Shown one piece after another: positions 1 to 10,651 of a stretch of 33,640 bases of DNA. Every line of letters starts with the position of its first letter. The first letter of the stretch is position 1. The notes beneath the pieces are model-generated. The model saw only the letters and a program-made list of their open reading frames with translations, was not told the origin of the DNA and ran no database searches. The DNA is from Gammaproteobacteria bacterium (GTDB lineage: Bacteria; Pseudomonadota; Gammaproteobacteria; GCA-002705445; GCA-002716945), in assembly GCA_029246085.1 (NCBI GenBank), contig JAQWOB010000029.1:1-33640 (forward strand), read 5' to 3'. Made by a program: the position numbers and the translations under genes.

Positions 1-547
1 TATCACTTTCTTTTTCACTAGCAGATACAATCTCTACACCGCTTGGAAGAATAATCTCTGACATATGTATACTATGATTAAGATCTAGATCTATTACATC
101 TACCTCAAGATGTTCAGGTATATCTTTGGGAAAACAACTAATTACAGTTTCTGAGATTATACGAGATAATTGACCGCCAGAAATTTTAACCCCTTTGCAG
201 GCATCTTCATTAATAAACTTTATTGGGACATTAACTTCAATCTTAACATTCTGATCTACCATTAAAAAATCAACATGAGTAATATCTGATTTTGTTGGAT
301 CTCTCTGAACTTCCTTAAGAATAACTTCTACTTTTACATCACCAATACTCAAATCAATTACATTACTATAAAACTGTGGGTCTTTAGTTTGATTATTAAG
401 CTCAAAAGTATTGACCAATATTGACTGATTATCCTTAGAGGTGCCATATATCTCAGCAGGAACCAAGTTTTCTCTACGATAGCGTTTGGTTGCTCTTTTG
501 CCAAAATTTTCTCTTTTAACTGCACTTAATATGTATTGTGATGTCAT
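1..547 (-). CDS. rplY: 50S ribosomal protein L25 (CTC-type), 3' end truncated by window edge
   Basis: Reverse-strand translation from ATG at 547: MTSQYILSAVKRENFGKRATKRYRRENLVPAEIYGTSKDNQSILVNTFELNNQ...DITHVDFLMVDQNVKIEVNVPIKF..., typical of L25. Adjacent to prs as in Pseudomonas-type gene order. Absent from the ORF track because it runs off the edge. Confidence 0.93.
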   Translation of the reverse strand, partial: MTSQYILSAVKRENFGKRATKRYRRENLVPAEIYGTSKDNQSILVNTFELNNQTKDPQFYSNVIDLSIGDVKVEVILKEVQRDPTKSDITHVDFLMVDQNVKIEVNVPIKFINEDACKGVKISGGQLSRIISETVISCFPKDIPEHLEVDVIDLDLNHSIHMSEIILPSGVEIVSASEKESD

Positions 548-588
548 TTCTAATATTCTCTCTTATTCTTCAAAAATAGGATTATACA

Positions 589-1542
589 CTAATCCATGAA
601 GAGTGTACTAACAGATTCTCCTTCATGAATCCTTCTTATTGTTTCAGCTAACATCCCAGATACTGAGATTTGCCTTATATTGGCAATACTTTTAGCCTTT
701 TCATGTAAGGGAATTGTATCAGTTACAACTATCTCATCAAGCATTGATTTCTTAATATTTTCATATGCTTTTCCCGATAAGACTGGATGCGTTATATATG
801 CGTAGACTTTTTTGGCTCCCTGGGCTTTTAAAGCCTTAGCTGCGCCACATAGTGTGCCAGCTGTATCAATCATATCATCTACCATAATACAGCTAGTATC
901 TTTTACATCGCCTATAATTTGCATTACTTCTGACACATTAGCTTGGGTTCTTCTTTTATCAATAATAGCCAAATCACAATTAAGCTGTTTAGCTAACGCT
1001 CTAGCCCTTACTACACCACCAACATCTGGTGAGACTACTAATATGTTAGGTAATTTCTGCTTATATATGTCAGCAACAAGTAACGGAGTGGCATAAATAT
1101 TGTCTACGGGTATATCAAAAAAACCTTGAATTTGATCTGCATGAAGGTCAATGGTTAATAATCTATCAATGCCTATGCCTTCTATCATGTTAGCGACTAC
1201 TTTTGCTGTAATAGGAACTCTGGCAGATCTGACTCTTCTATCTTGCCTTGAATACCCAAAATATGGGACAACAGCTGTAATTCTTTTCACCGATGATCTT
1301 CTTAGCGCATCAGTCATAACCATTAATTCCATTAAGGTATCATTGGTAGGCATACATGTTGGCTGTATTATAAAAATATCTTGCCCACGAACATTTTCTT
1401 GGATTTCCACAGCTATTTCTCCATCACTAAAAGTTGAAACAGAAGCTTTACCTATTGATAGTTTAAGATGTGCGGCAACTTTCTTGGCTAGCTGCATATT
1501 TGAATTTCCTGAAAAAATCATCAAAGGTTTGTCGTTTTTCAT
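589..1542 (-). CDS. prs: ribose-phosphate pyrophosphokinase
   Basis: [26 protein letters not shown]...[25 protein letters not shown]...[13 protein letters not shown]...; PRPP loop [11 protein letters not shown]. Start likely at the second Met (1542) rather than ORF start 1554. Confidence 0.97.
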   Translation of the reverse strand: MKNDKPLMIFSGNSNMQLAKKVAAHLKLSIGKASVSTFSDGEIAVEIQENVRGQDIFIIQPTCMPTNDTLMELMVMTDALRRSSVKRITAVVPYFGYSRQDRRVRSARVPITAKVVANMIEGIGIDRLLTIDLHADQIQGFFDIPVDNIYATPLLVADIYKQKLPNILVVSPDVGGVVRARALAKQLNCDLAIIDKRRTQANVSEVMQIIGDVKDTSCIMVDDMIDTAGTLCGAAKALKAQGAKKVYAYITHPVLSGKAYENIKKSMLDEIVVTDTIPLHEKAKSIANIRQISVSGMLAETIRRIHEGESVSTLFMD

Positions 1543-1560
1543 AAGTATTTCCAAATTATA

Positions 1561-1632
1561 CTGGGGTGGAAGGATTCGAACCTCCGAATGACTGGATCAA
1601 AACCAGCTGCCTTACCGCTTGGCGACACCCCA
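1561..1632 (-). tRNA. tRNA-Gln (anticodon TTG), 3' CCA not encoded
   Basis: Reverse complement TGGGGTGTCGCCAAGCGGTAAGGCAGCTGGTTTTGATCCAGTCATTCGGAGGTTCGAATCCTTCCACCCCAG folds as a cloverleaf: 7-bp acceptor TGGGGTG/CACCCCA, anticodon loop TTTTGAT, T-loop TTCGAAT. The discriminator G is followed by TAT, not CCA. Confidence 0.96.
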
Positions 1633-1765
1633 AAAATAAATTCGTTATAAATATATCAAGAGTATCTTGAATTTACTAGCCCCACAGCTATTGATTATTA
1701 GCCTAGATTAACATGAGAAATATAATAAGTGTATTCAAAATAACAGTGTTTTATAAAATCAATAT

Positions 1766-2569
1766 TTATAGAGATGAAATTAAAAATGCTTTCTGATTCC
1801 TTGGAACGGATGATATAGCTGACTTAGCTCTTTCTAAACTATCAAATGAGGCAAAAATTGTTCCCCCTGTTCCAGACATGCGGGCATTACCTATATTAGA
1901 TAAAATATCATGGGATTTTTTAATAGATGGATATTTATTAAAAACAATCTCTTCAAAATCATTTTGGGAATTATCGTTTATATAATCATCGTATGAATAA
2001 TATGATGGTTTACTAGGGAGCTCAAGCATACTATATATGTCTGAAGTCGACACATTATGTTTCCCAAATATCATAATGAACCAGACTGGTTTTAGAAATA
2101 TTTCTGTAATTACATCACCTTTACCCTCAATCCATGCATTTTTAGCATTTAAAAAAAAGGGGACATCACTGCCCAAGGATAATCCTATTTTATAGAGAGA
2201 TGATGGCTTAATCTTATAGTCATATATTTCGTTCAAGGCAAGAAGAGTTGTTGCAGCATTAGAGCTTCCTCCTCCTAAACCGCTACCAATTGGAATGTTT
2301 TTTTTTAAAAAAATATCTAAGCCAATATCTTTTATTCCAGACATTTCCTTATAAGAATTTATTGCTTTTATAATTAAATTATCTTTTTCAAGAGATTTTA
2401 TATTACATTTAAAATTTATAGAATCATCACTTCTTGTCTTAAAGACCAGCTCATCATTTAAATTTATAAGCTGAAAGATGCTCTGTATATCATGATAACC
2501 ATCCGCTCTTTTTCTTAAAATATTTAAGAAGAGGTTAACTTTTGCTGGCGACTTATAGAGGTATTTCAT
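1766..2569 (-). CDS. ispE: 4-diphosphocytidyl-2-C-methyl-D-erythritol kinase
   Basis: SPAKVNLFLNILRKRADGYHDIQSIFQLI...NIPIGSGLGGGSSNAATTLLALN...ARMSGTGGTIFASF (GHMP kinase motifs). Confidence 0.96.
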   Translation of the reverse strand: MKYLYKSPAKVNLFLNILRKRADGYHDIQSIFQLINLNDELVFKTRSDDSINFKCNIKSLEKDNLIIKAINSYKEMSGIKDIGLDIFLKKNIPIGSGLGGGSSNAATTLLALNEIYDYKIKPSSLYKIGLSLGSDVPFFLNAKNAWIEGKGDVITEIFLKPVWFIMIFGKHNVSTSDIYSMLELPSKPSYYSYDDYINDNSQNDFEEIVFNKYPSIKKSHDILSNIGNARMSGTGGTIFASFDSLERAKSAISSVPRNQKAFLISSL

Positions 2570-4256
2570 TATTTATTGAACGAAGTTTTTGAGTAAATGA
2601 TTCATCATGAGAATTTCTCTCTAATTCTAGATGTATAATATTTTTAAGTTTATTATAAGATTTATTTTTAATTAATATTTCACAATAATGCAAAATAATT
2701 TCTTTATCCTTATCTTTTTCATAAGAAGCTTCAATAAACTTTAAAGCATCAGCATAATTTCCTCTTTTATATTCCACCCACCCCAGACTATCTAGGATAG
2801 CAGCACTACCCGGATCATAAAGATGAGCTTCATGTATTAACTCATAAGCTTCATCATATCTCTGGGTATGAACAGCTAGGCTGTAACCAAGAGCATTTAA
2901 AGTATTTGCATTCTTCTGATCTATGAGTAATACAGTCATTAAGTCTTTTTCCATTAACTCAATTTCTCTCAATTCCTCATAAGCCATTGCTCTTGCATAT
3001 AATAAATCAGGGCTTGGCATCTTACTATTTATATGTTTTGTAGATAATTCTATTATCTCTTCATATAACTCATATTCATTCAGTAAAGATATTTGCTTTA
3101 ACAAAAATCTTTCTTTAATGGCTGGATTAGAATACTTATTAATTTGATTCTCTAAAAATAAGATAGCTTCTTTTATACTACCTTCTTTAACTAAAACAGA
3201 TGAGATATGCATCATAGCAATAATTTTTAAATTATAATTACTAACTCTTGAATAGTGATTAATGGCCTCAGGATAGTTTTCTAATTCATAATCATTCAAG
3301 CCCCTTAAAATATTAACCTCATCATTTTCAGAAACAATATATGCTAAATATTTCTCAGATAAATTATATTTTTTATTCTCATAAAGAATTCTAGAAATTC
3401 TATAAATATTTTCTGGATTATTGGGATCTCTTTTAAAAATATCTTTGATTAATTTTTCCGTTGCAACTATGTCATTCAATGAGGCATATACTCCTAAAAG
3501 TTCATACTCAACCTGTCTATCTGGTGAAGATCTATTCTGTAAAAAATTTTCTAATAAATCTTTAGCTTGTATATTTCTATCCAATAACAGCAAAGAATTA
3601 GCATATAATCGTATTAAATTTCTTTCATCCAAGAGCCCTACTTTATCAATATGAAATATTACCTGAGAAGGCATATTATATGAATATAGCAGCTCTATAA
3701 AACTTAAATGTAAAGCATCATTTTTATTGTTATTTAAATAGCTTTCAAAAAACTGGATGACATTTAATCTATTCTTATTATCAAATAAAGAATAGATTAG
3801 TTTATTATAATCACTTTTGTTAATAGGTTTAATTTTTTTTATATAACTTTGAAAATATTTCTCAGCTAAAGACATATCAGAATTATCCAAAGAGGACTTA
3901 ATTGCAAATTGATAAGGAGAGTATGAATCTGGCTCTATCATGATCCACCTCTTTGCAATTATTTCTGATTTTCTGTAATCATAGAGATCTAGAGATATTT
4001 TAGAAATTTTTTCATATAGTTTTATATCTTTTAAAATATCAATATTTTTGATAAACATTCTCAAGGCATCTTTGTTTAAGTTTCTTTCAAGAGCAATATG
4101 AATATAAAGAGAATTATATAAATGACTATATTTATTGCCTATGCTTTCTCCAAGCTGAATTTGATCATCAACTTGATACGCTTCGGTTGGATTTTTAGAG
4201 CATGACGCAATAAATAATGTGATTATTATTAGTAAAATATTCAAATAGTTATGCAT
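2553..4256 (-). CDS. TPR-repeat lipoprotein of unknown function
   Basis: Start placed at MHNYLNILLIIITLFIASC|SKN (signal peptide plus lipobox IASC), not at ORF start 4424, which would overlap hemA. Long TPR-like helical repeat region including ANTLNALGYSLAVHTQRYDEAYELIHEAHLYDPGSAAILDSLGWVEYKRGNYADALKFIEASYE. Sits in the hemA-ispE interval, as Pseudomonas-type TPR proteins do. Confidence 0.85.
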   Translation of the reverse strand: MHNYLNILLIIITLFIASCSKNPTEAYQVDDQIQLGESIGNKYSHLYNSLYIHIALERNLNKDALRMFIKNIDILKDIKLYEKISKISLDLYDYRKSEIIAKRWIMIEPDSYSPYQFAIKSSLDNSDMSLAEKYFQSYIKKIKPINKSDYNKLIYSLFDNKNRLNVIQFFESYLNNNKNDALHLSFIELLYSYNMPSQVIFHIDKVGLLDERNLIRLYANSLLLLDRNIQAKDLLENFLQNRSSPDRQVEYELLGVYASLNDIVATEKLIKDIFKRDPNNPENIYRISRILYENKKYNLSEKYLAYIVSENDEVNILRGLNDYELENYPEAINHYSRVSNYNLKIIAMMHISSVLVKEGSIKEAILFLENQINKYSNPAIKERFLLKQISLLNEYELYEEIIELSTKHINSKMPSPDLLYARAMAYEELREIELMEKDLMTVLLIDQKNANTLNALGYSLAVHTQRYDEAYELIHEAHLYDPGSAAILDSLGWVEYKRGNYADALKFIEASYEKDKDKEIILHYCEILIKNKSYNKLKNIIHLELERNSHDESFTQKLRSINNEIPL

Positions 4257-4320
4257 AATAGTATAATATATCACATATCCATATTTTCGAAGAAAGTAAG
4301 GCAGATACAGAGAAATAATT

Positions 4321-5562
4321 ATGACAATAAATGTGCTAGGTGTTAACCATAAATCTGCTCCTATAGATGTTAGGGAAAAACTAGCATTTGATAAAAATTC
4401 TATTCCCAGAGCTCTTGATGACATTAAAAATATTAAGGGTGTTAATGAAGTGGTTTTAATATCTACCTGTAATAGAACAGAAATATATACAGAAAATGAT
4501 GATGATAACTCAAAGATAATAAAATGGCTGAATAATCACCAAGATGTAACTAAAGATTGCGAACCATTCATGTATAGCTATTATGAGGAAAAGGCTATAA
4601 AACATCTTTTCAATGTAGCTTCAGGAGTAGACTCCATGGTTATAGGCGAAAATGAAATACTTGGACAAGTAAAAGATGCATTTAGAATTGCTGATCAAAA
4701 TAACTGTATTAAATCATCTTTAAAAAAGCTTTTTGAGTTTTCTTTTTCTGTCGCAAAACAAGTTAGAACAAAAACAGATATAGGCTCTAATCCTGTTTCT
4801 TTTATGTTTACTGCTATAACTTTAATAAAAAAAATATTTGATAATATATCTTCAAAAAAAGCTTTAGTTGTGGGTTCTGGTTATATGATTCAGTTGGCAA
4901 TTAAATACCTGCAGTCGAATAATGTCAGAGATATAACTTTAACTAATAGAAATTTTGATAAAGGATCAAAAATTGCAAAAGATAATGAGTGTAATTATTC
5001 TAAACTTCAATATCTCCCTAATATCATTGCATCTCATGACATAATTATTTCATGCACATCTAGCACTATTCCAATTATAGGAAAGGGAATGATGGAGAGT
5101 TCTATCAACAATATAAGTGCTAAGCCTTTTGTTATAATCGACCTCGGAGTTCCAAGAGATGTGGAGCCAGAAATATCTGATCTGGAAAATGTTTATCTAT
5201 ATAGTATTGATGATCTGGGTAAAGTAATTAAGAATAATTATAAAATACGTGAGCAAGCAGTTGCTGAAGCTGAGAAAATAATAGAGCATAAGATTAAAGA
5301 TTTTAAAATTTGGCTAGATGAAAATCATTCAGATAATCTAGTGAAACTATATCGTGGTTATGTGGATGATATTACTAATGGGTCTATCATCAAGGCAAAA
5401 AAAATGGTTCATTCCGGAGAAAGTCTAGATGATGTAATTTCCTATCTTGCAGACTCGTTAAAAAATAAACTAACTCATGAAACTACCTCAAAGTTAAAAG
5501 AAATTCTTCCATTGTTAGATGAATCTACTGCTCTAAAAATACAAAAAATATTTAAAAAATAA
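4321..5562 (+). CDS. hemA: glutamyl-tRNA reductase
   Basis: MTINVLGVNHKSAPIDVREKLAF...VVLISTCNRTEIY...GVDSMVIGENEILGQVKDAF...VIIDLGVPRDVEPEI. Confidence 0.97.
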   Translation: MTINVLGVNHKSAPIDVREKLAFDKNSIPRALDDIKNIKGVNEVVLISTCNRTEIYTENDDDNSKIIKWLNNHQDVTKDCEPFMYSYYEEKAIKHLFNVASGVDSMVIGENEILGQVKDAFRIADQNNCIKSSLKKLFEFSFSVAKQVRTKTDIGSNPVSFMFTAITLIKKIFDNISSKKALVVGSGYMIQLAIKYLQSNNVRDITLTNRNFDKGSKIAKDNECNYSKLQYLPNIIASHDIIISCTSSTIPIIGKGMMESSINNISAKPFVIIDLGVPRDVEPEISDLENVYLYSIDDLGKVIKNNYKIREQAVAEAEKIIEHKIKDFKIWLDENHSDNLVKLYRGYVDDITNGSIIKAKKMVHSGESLDDVISYLADSLKNKLTHETTSKLKEILPLLDESTALKIQKIFKK

Positions 5563-5565
5563 GTA

Positions 5566-6618
5566 ATGAATAATAAATTAATCGAAAAATTAGACATACT
5601 TCTTTCAAAACATAAGACAATATCTGGACAGCTAGAAGATGAGAGCGTATACCAAGATCATGAACTCTTAAAAAAGCTTAATAAAGAATTTGCTAAAATA
5701 GATCCAATAGTAAATAAATATAATGAATATAAAGACCTCATAAATAATATTGAAGAATCAAGGTCATTCTTAACAGACAAAGAATTTAGAATGATAGCTG
5801 AGGAAGATATAGAAAAAAATACAGCTAAAACAATTGTCCTTGAAGGATATTTTGAAAATGAATTAGTTGATAAGGACCCAAATGACACTAAAGATATTTT
5901 TCTTGAGATTAGGGCTGGTACTGGTGGTGATGAAGCTGCCATATTTTCTGGAGACTTATTCAAAATGTATTCTAAATATGCAGAGAAAAATTCATGGGAG
6001 ATAGAGCTACTCAATGTTACAGAAAGTGATCATGGAGGGTATAAAGAATTAATTCTAAAAGTTACAGGTACTGATGTTTATGGTCAGCTTAAATTTGAAT
6101 CCGGAACTCACAGGGTTCAAAGAGTTCCTAACACCGAAACACAGGGTCGAATACATACGTCTGCCTCAACTGTTGCAGTATTGCCAGCGGTGGATGAAAT
6201 AGATCAAATTGCAATTAATCCATCGGATTTACGAATAGATACTTATCGTGCCTCTGGTGCTGGTGGTCAACATATAAACAAGACTGATTCAGCTGTCAGA
6301 ATTACTCATGTCCCATCGGGTACAGTTTCAGAATGCCAGGATGGAAGATCTCAGCATAAAAACAAAGCTCAAGCAATGTCAATGTTATATTCTAGATTAC
6401 TAATGCATGAACAAGAGCAAAGAAAAAAAGATACTGCTGAAGAAAGAAAAAATTTAATTGGTAGTGGTGATAGATCAGAACGTATTCGTACATATAATTT
6501 CCCTCAAGGTAGAATTACTGATCATAGAATTAACCTTACCCTATATAAACTTGATCAAATTTTAGAAGGGAATATTGAGCCATTAATTGATGAGTTAAAA
6601 AAAGCATCTCTAAATTAA
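5566..6618 (+). CDS. prfA: peptide chain release factor 1
   Basis: LEIRAGTGGDEAAIFSGDLFKMY; GTHRVQRVPNTETQGRIHTSASTVAVLP; GGQ motif RASGAGGQHINKTDSAVRITHVPSG. Confidence 0.98.
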   Translation: MNNKLIEKLDILLSKHKTISGQLEDESVYQDHELLKKLNKEFAKIDPIVNKYNEYKDLINNIEESRSFLTDKEFRMIAEEDIEKNTAKTIVLEGYFENELVDKDPNDTKDIFLEIRAGTGGDEAAIFSGDLFKMYSKYAEKNSWEIELLNVTESDHGGYKELILKVTGTDVYGQLKFESGTHRVQRVPNTETQGRIHTSASTVAVLPAVDEIDQIAINPSDLRIDTYRASGAGGQHINKTDSAVRITHVPSGTVSECQDGRSQHKNKAQAMSMLYSRLLMHEQEQRKKDTAEERKNLIGSGDRSERIRTYNFPQGRITDHRINLTLYKLDQILEGNIEPLIDELKKASLN

Positions 6619-6619
6619 A

Positions 6620-7480
6620 ATGCCATTAACATTAGAAAAGATATTGGTAAGATCCTTAACTGATATCAAAAATCAACCTAATAAGAATATAACTAAGTCA
6701 GATATTATATATTGTTTAATGGAAGCGATTGGTAAAGATAAGTCTTACATAATAACAAATCATGATAAAGAAATTGATTCTAACCAATTAATAAAATTTA
6801 ATTTCTTTTTTAATTCTTTGAAAGATGGAATGCCTCTAGCATATGTACTAGGTAATCAATTTTTTTACAAATATAAGTACTATGTTAACCATAATGTATT
6901 GATACCCAGACCCGAAACAGAAATAATAATTTCTGAAATAATTAATCGCGGGGATCAGGTATATCAGTCCAAGAAAAATTTTAACATAATAGATGCTGGA
7001 TCGGGATCAGGCTGTATTGGATTAAGCATTGCTTCTGAAAGAGGCGGGTGGAATATTATCTTATCGGAAAAATCACTTGATGCATCAAAAATATTGAACA
7101 AAAATTACCAATCAGAATATAGAGATAATTGTTTTCTGGTAATGAGTGACTGGTTAAGCGCATTCAAGGAAGGTACTGCAGATATAATTGTATCCAATCC
7201 ACCATATATCAAGACCAATTGTACTGAAATTGCTAGAAGTGTTAGTGATTATGAGCCTGCTGAAGCATTATTTTCTCCTGACGGAGGTCTATCTGACATA
7301 AAGCGAATTATCTTTGAGTCTAAAAAAGTATTAAAAAAAGATGGTTTGTTATTTATTGAGAATGGTTTTGACCAATCTGAAAAAGTAGTAGAAATATTGA
7401 AAGAAAACTATTATGAAGACATAGATATTATATTAGATTATAATAATATAAAGAGATTTACAGTCTCAAGAAAGCCATAA
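6620..7480 (+). CDS. prmC: release factor glutamine N5-methyltransferase
   Basis: LIPRPETE, DAGSGSGCIGLSIA, SNPPYIK motifs; directly downstream of prfA. Confidence 0.94.
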   Translation: MPLTLEKILVRSLTDIKNQPNKNITKSDIIYCLMEAIGKDKSYIITNHDKEIDSNQLIKFNFFFNSLKDGMPLAYVLGNQFFYKYKYYVNHNVLIPRPETEIIISEIINRGDQVYQSKKNFNIIDAGSGSGCIGLSIASERGGWNIILSEKSLDASKILNKNYQSEYRDNCFLVMSDWLSAFKEGTADIIVSNPPYIKTNCTEIARSVSDYEPAEALFSPDGGLSDIKRIIFESKKVLKKDGLLFIENGFDQSEKVVEILKENYYEDIDIILDYNNIKRFTVSRKP

Positions 7481-7481
7481 T

Positions 7482-7763
7482 ATGAATAAAGAAACAATAA
7501 TTAAAATCTCAGATCTGGCAAAGATTGACATAAAAGATGATCAGATAGATGATATTTTGACTAGTTTAGAAAAAATATTGAATTTAGTTGATGAAATGAA
7601 TTCAGTCAATACTGATAATGTTACTCCAATGTCTCATCCCCTGAACCTTAAGCAAGAATTACGTAAAGATATAGTGGGAGCGTCTGATGAAAGAGAGCTA
7701 TTCCAAAAAAATAATATACATACAGATAATGGATACTATATAGTTCCAAAAATAATTGATTAA
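7482..7763 (+). CDS. gatC: Asp-tRNA(Asn)/Glu-tRNA(Gln) amidotransferase subunit C
   Basis: Small protein with ISDLAKIDI...[28 protein letters not shown]...R.D, upstream of gatA and gatB. Confidence 0.93.
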   Translation: MNKETIIKISDLAKIDIKDDQIDDILTSLEKILNLVDEMNSVNTDNVTPMSHPLNLKQELRKDIVGASDERELFQKNNIHTDNGYYIVPKIID

Positions 7764-7764
7764 T

Positions 7765-9219
7765 ATGCATAATAAAACTGTTTCAGAACTAAAAAAATAT
7801 TTAGAGGAAAAGAAGATAAGTTCAGTTGAGCTTACTAAACATTTCGTTGATAGAATTAAGGCCATAGACCCTCACCTAAATTCCTTTATCTCGTTAACAG
7901 AAGAATATGCTATCACTCAAGCTAAAAAAATAGATTTAGAAATTTCTAAGGGTAAAATTAGGCCGCTAGCAGGAATCCCACTTGCCCAGAAAGATATCTT
8001 TTGTACAAAAGGGCTTAAAACAACATGTGGATCAAAAATGTTAGAAAATTTTATTAGTCCATATAATGCAACAGTTGTGGAAAAACTAAATGATGCGGGA
8101 ATGGTTATTATTGGTAAGACAAATATGGATGAATTTGCTATGGGGTCATCAAATGAAACTAGTTATTTTGGTGATGTTAAAAACCCATGGGACATAGAAT
8201 ATGTTCCTGGTGGATCCTCTGGAGGTTCCGCAGCTAGTGTTGCTGCAAGACTTATACCTTGCTCAACAGGTACTGATACTGGAGGCTCAATAAGACAACC
8301 AGCTTCTCTAACAGGTGTTTGTGGTATCAAGCCAACTTATGGGAGAGTTTCAAGATACGGAATGATTGCATTTGCCTCAAGTTTAGATCAAGCAGGGATT
8401 TTTACTAGGACAGCTGAAGATTGCGCTATACTTTTAACTCATATCTCTGGATATGACCCTAAGGATTCTACTTCATCAAGAAAAGATGTTCCGGATTATG
8501 AAAAAGAATGTAAACAAAAGTTTACTAGTATGACAATTGGTATACCTATTGAGTTTTTAGATGGTTTGGATAACACGGTTAAAGAAGTTTTTGAGGAAAG
8601 TATTAAGGTACTTGAAAAGAATGGATGTAAGTTTAAAAAGATTAGTCTCAAGAGTTCAAAGCTTGGAGTGTCTGCTTATCAGGTAGTAGCTCCAGCTGAA
8701 TGTTCTTCTAATTTATCTAGATTTGATGGAGTTAGATTCGGGCATAGAGCTGACAATACCAAAAATATTGATGACCTATATAAAAAATCAAGATCAGAGG
8801 GTTTTGGTCAAGAAGTTAAGAGAAGGATATTGATTGGAACATATGCTCTATCAGCAGGATACTATGACGCCTACTATCTTAAAGCACAAAAAATAAGAAA
8901 AGTTATTTCTAATGAATTCGCAGAAGCATTTAAAGAAGTTGATCTAATATTGGGGCCAACTGCCCCTGATTGTGCATTTAAAATTGGAGAAAAATCTAAT
9001 GATCCTATTGCAATGTATCTTTCAGATGTCTTTACAGTCAGTACGAATCTTGCAGGCCTACCAGCAATGTCTTTACCAATGGGTTTCAAGAATCACCTAC
9101 CTCTTGGTTTGCAGATAATCGGTAATCATTTCGATGAAGCAAAAATATTATCATTAGCTCATCACTACCAAAAAATAACTGATTGGCATACAAAAAAGCC
9201 AAAATTATCTGGAGATTAA
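7765..9219 (+). CDS. gatA: Asp-tRNA(Asn)/Glu-tRNA(Gln) amidotransferase subunit A
   Basis: Amidase signature [27 protein letters not shown]...[20 protein letters not shown]...[17 protein letters not shown]...[15 protein letters not shown] at 7765 preferred over TTG at 7756. Confidence 0.97.
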   Translation: MHNKTVSELKKYLEEKKISSVELTKHFVDRIKAIDPHLNSFISLTEEYAITQAKKIDLEISKGKIRPLAGIPLAQKDIFCTKGLKTTCGSKMLENFISPYNATVVEKLNDAGMVIIGKTNMDEFAMGSSNETSYFGDVKNPWDIEYVPGGSSGGSAASVAARLIPCSTGTDTGGSIRQPASLTGVCGIKPTYGRVSRYGMIAFASSLDQAGIFTRTAEDCAILLTHISGYDPKDSTSSRKDVPDYEKECKQKFTSMTIGIPIEFLDGLDNTVKEVFEESIKVLEKNGCKFKKISLKSSKLGVSAYQVVAPAECSSNLSRFDGVRFGHRADNTKNIDDLYKKSRSEGFGQEVKRRILIGTYALSAGYYDAYYLKAQKIRKVISNEFAEAFKEVDLILGPTAPDCAFKIGEKSNDPIAMYLSDVFTVSTNLAGLPAMSLPMGFKNHLPLGLQIIGNHFDEAKILSLAHHYQKITDWHTKKPKLSGD

Positions 9220-9220
9220 T

Positions 9221-10651
9221 ATGTGGGAATCAGTTATAGGCTTAGAAATTCATGTGCAGCTCAATACAAAGAGTAAGATTTTTTCTCCCGCATCTACTAA
9301 TTTTGGTGCTCCTCAAAATACTCAAGCTTGTGCTATTGATCTAGGAATGCCAGGCGTATTGCCAGTTTTGAATGAAGAGGCTGTAATTATGGCTATCAAA
9401 TTCGGAATAGCTGTTGGGTCTGAAATTTTAGATAATTCTATATTCGCTAGAAAAAATTATTTTTATCCAGACCTACCTAAAGGTTATCAAATTTCACAAT
9501 ATGAAATACCAATCGTATCTGGTGGAGCTATGGAAATTATCATAAATGGTAAGTCTAAAATAATTCATCTCACAAGAGCTCACCTAGAAGAAGATGCTGG
9601 GAAATCAATTCATGATTTATATCCAAATGAAAGTGCTATTGATCTTAATAGGGCTGGTACACCATTGATAGAAATTGTTTCAGAACCTGAAATGGAAAAT
9701 GCAGAGGAAGCTGTTCAATACTTGAAAAATATACATTCATTAGTTCGATATCTTGGGATCAGTGATGGAAATATGCAAGAAGGATCGTTCAGATGTGATG
9801 CAAATATTTCACTAAAAAAGAAAGGTTCTACTACGCTAGGGACTAGAGCAGAAATAAAAAATATTAATTCTTTCAAATATGTAGAAAGTGCAATTAATCA
9901 TGAAATTGAGCGTCAAGCAGCAATTCTTGATAGAGGTGATAGCGTTGTTCAGGAAACTAGGCTATATGATCCATCAAAAGATGAAACAAGGTCAATGAGG
10001 TCCAAGGTAGAAGCTAATGATTATCGATACTTCCCTGATCCAGACCTGCTGCCAGTGTCTATTAGTCAGGAGTTGATTGAAGAGATAAAGAGTAATATGC
10101 CTGAACTCCCGAGTGCGAAAAAAACAAGATTCATAAATCAATATGGGTTAAGTGAATACGATACAATCATATTGGTCTCGGATAGAGAACTATCGGAATA
10201 TTTTGAAAACATCTTAAAAGACTCGGATTTAAATCCTAAAATGACAGCAAACTGGATTATCACAGAAGTTCTTGCCCTGGCCAAAAAGACTTATTTATCG
10301 GTAAAAGACTATCCTGTTTCATCGGAAGACTTAAAATATTTGCTATCAAATGTAACAAATGAAACTATTTCTAGCAAACAGGCTAAAGATGTTTTTGAAA
10401 GGATGTGGGATAATAAAGAGAATCCTAGGGATATCATAGAAAATGAAGGCATGAAACAAATTTCTGATGTAGATGAATTGAATAAAATAGTTGATAATAT
10501 TATTAAAAACAACTATAAAAGTGTAGAAGAGTATCAAAGCGGCAAAGATAAACTTTTAGGATTCTTTGTAGGACAAGTTATGAAAGAAACTCAAGGCCAA
10601 GGAAATCCTAAGATTATAAATCAACTGCTTAAGGAAAAATTAAAAAAATGA
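9221..10651 (+). CDS. gatB: Asp-tRNA(Asn)/Glu-tRNA(Gln) amidotransferase subunit B
   Basis: [18 protein letters not shown]...[11 protein letters not shown]...[21 protein letters not shown]...[11 protein letters not shown]-terminal YqeY-like domain. Confidence 0.98.
   Translation: MWESVIGLEIHVQLNTKSKIFSPASTNFGAPQNTQACAIDLGMPGVLPVLNEEAVIMAIKFGIAVGSEILDNSIFARKNYFYPDLPKGYQISQYEIPIVSGGAMEIIINGKSKIIHLTRAHLEEDAGKSIHDLYPNESAIDLNRAGTPLIEIVSEPEMENAEEAVQYLKNIHSLVRYLGISDGNMQEGSFRCDANISLKKKGSTTLGTRAEIKNINSFKYVESAINHEIERQAAILDRGDSVVQETRLYDPSKDETRSMRSKVEANDYRYFPDPDLLPVSISQELIEEIKSNMPELPSAKKTRFINQYGLSEYDTIILVSDRELSEYFENILKDSDLNPKMTANWIITEVLALAKKTYLSVKDYPVSSEDLKYLLSNVTNETISSKQAKDVFERMWDNKENPRDIIENEGMKQISDVDELNKIVDNIIKNNYKSVEEYQSGKDKLLGFFVGQVMKETQGQGNPKIINQLLKEKLKK

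Noticed and set aside
812-1096. Antisense ORFs in the track (also 3421..3654, 5658..6014, 8874..9089, 10309..10537, 11439..11672, 11933..12118, 19647..19883, 21867..22073, 23078..23269, 24088..24309, 25460..25663, 26588..26779, 27552..27917, 28479..29015, 31302..31577, 32705..33160)
   Set aside because: All lie largely or wholly opposite well-supported genes, show no recognisable domain and look like shadow ORFs.
1151-1591. 146-aa + strand ORF ending ...[10 protein letters not shown]
   Set aside because: Antisense to prs and reading through the tRNA-Gln complement (WGGRIRTSE is a classic tRNA-antisense translation artefact).
4257-4424. 5' extension of the TPR ORF (MSSRALGIEF...) overlapping hemA
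   Set aside because: The signal peptide/lipobox start at 4256 is far more plausible; the extension is the antisense of the hemA 5' end.
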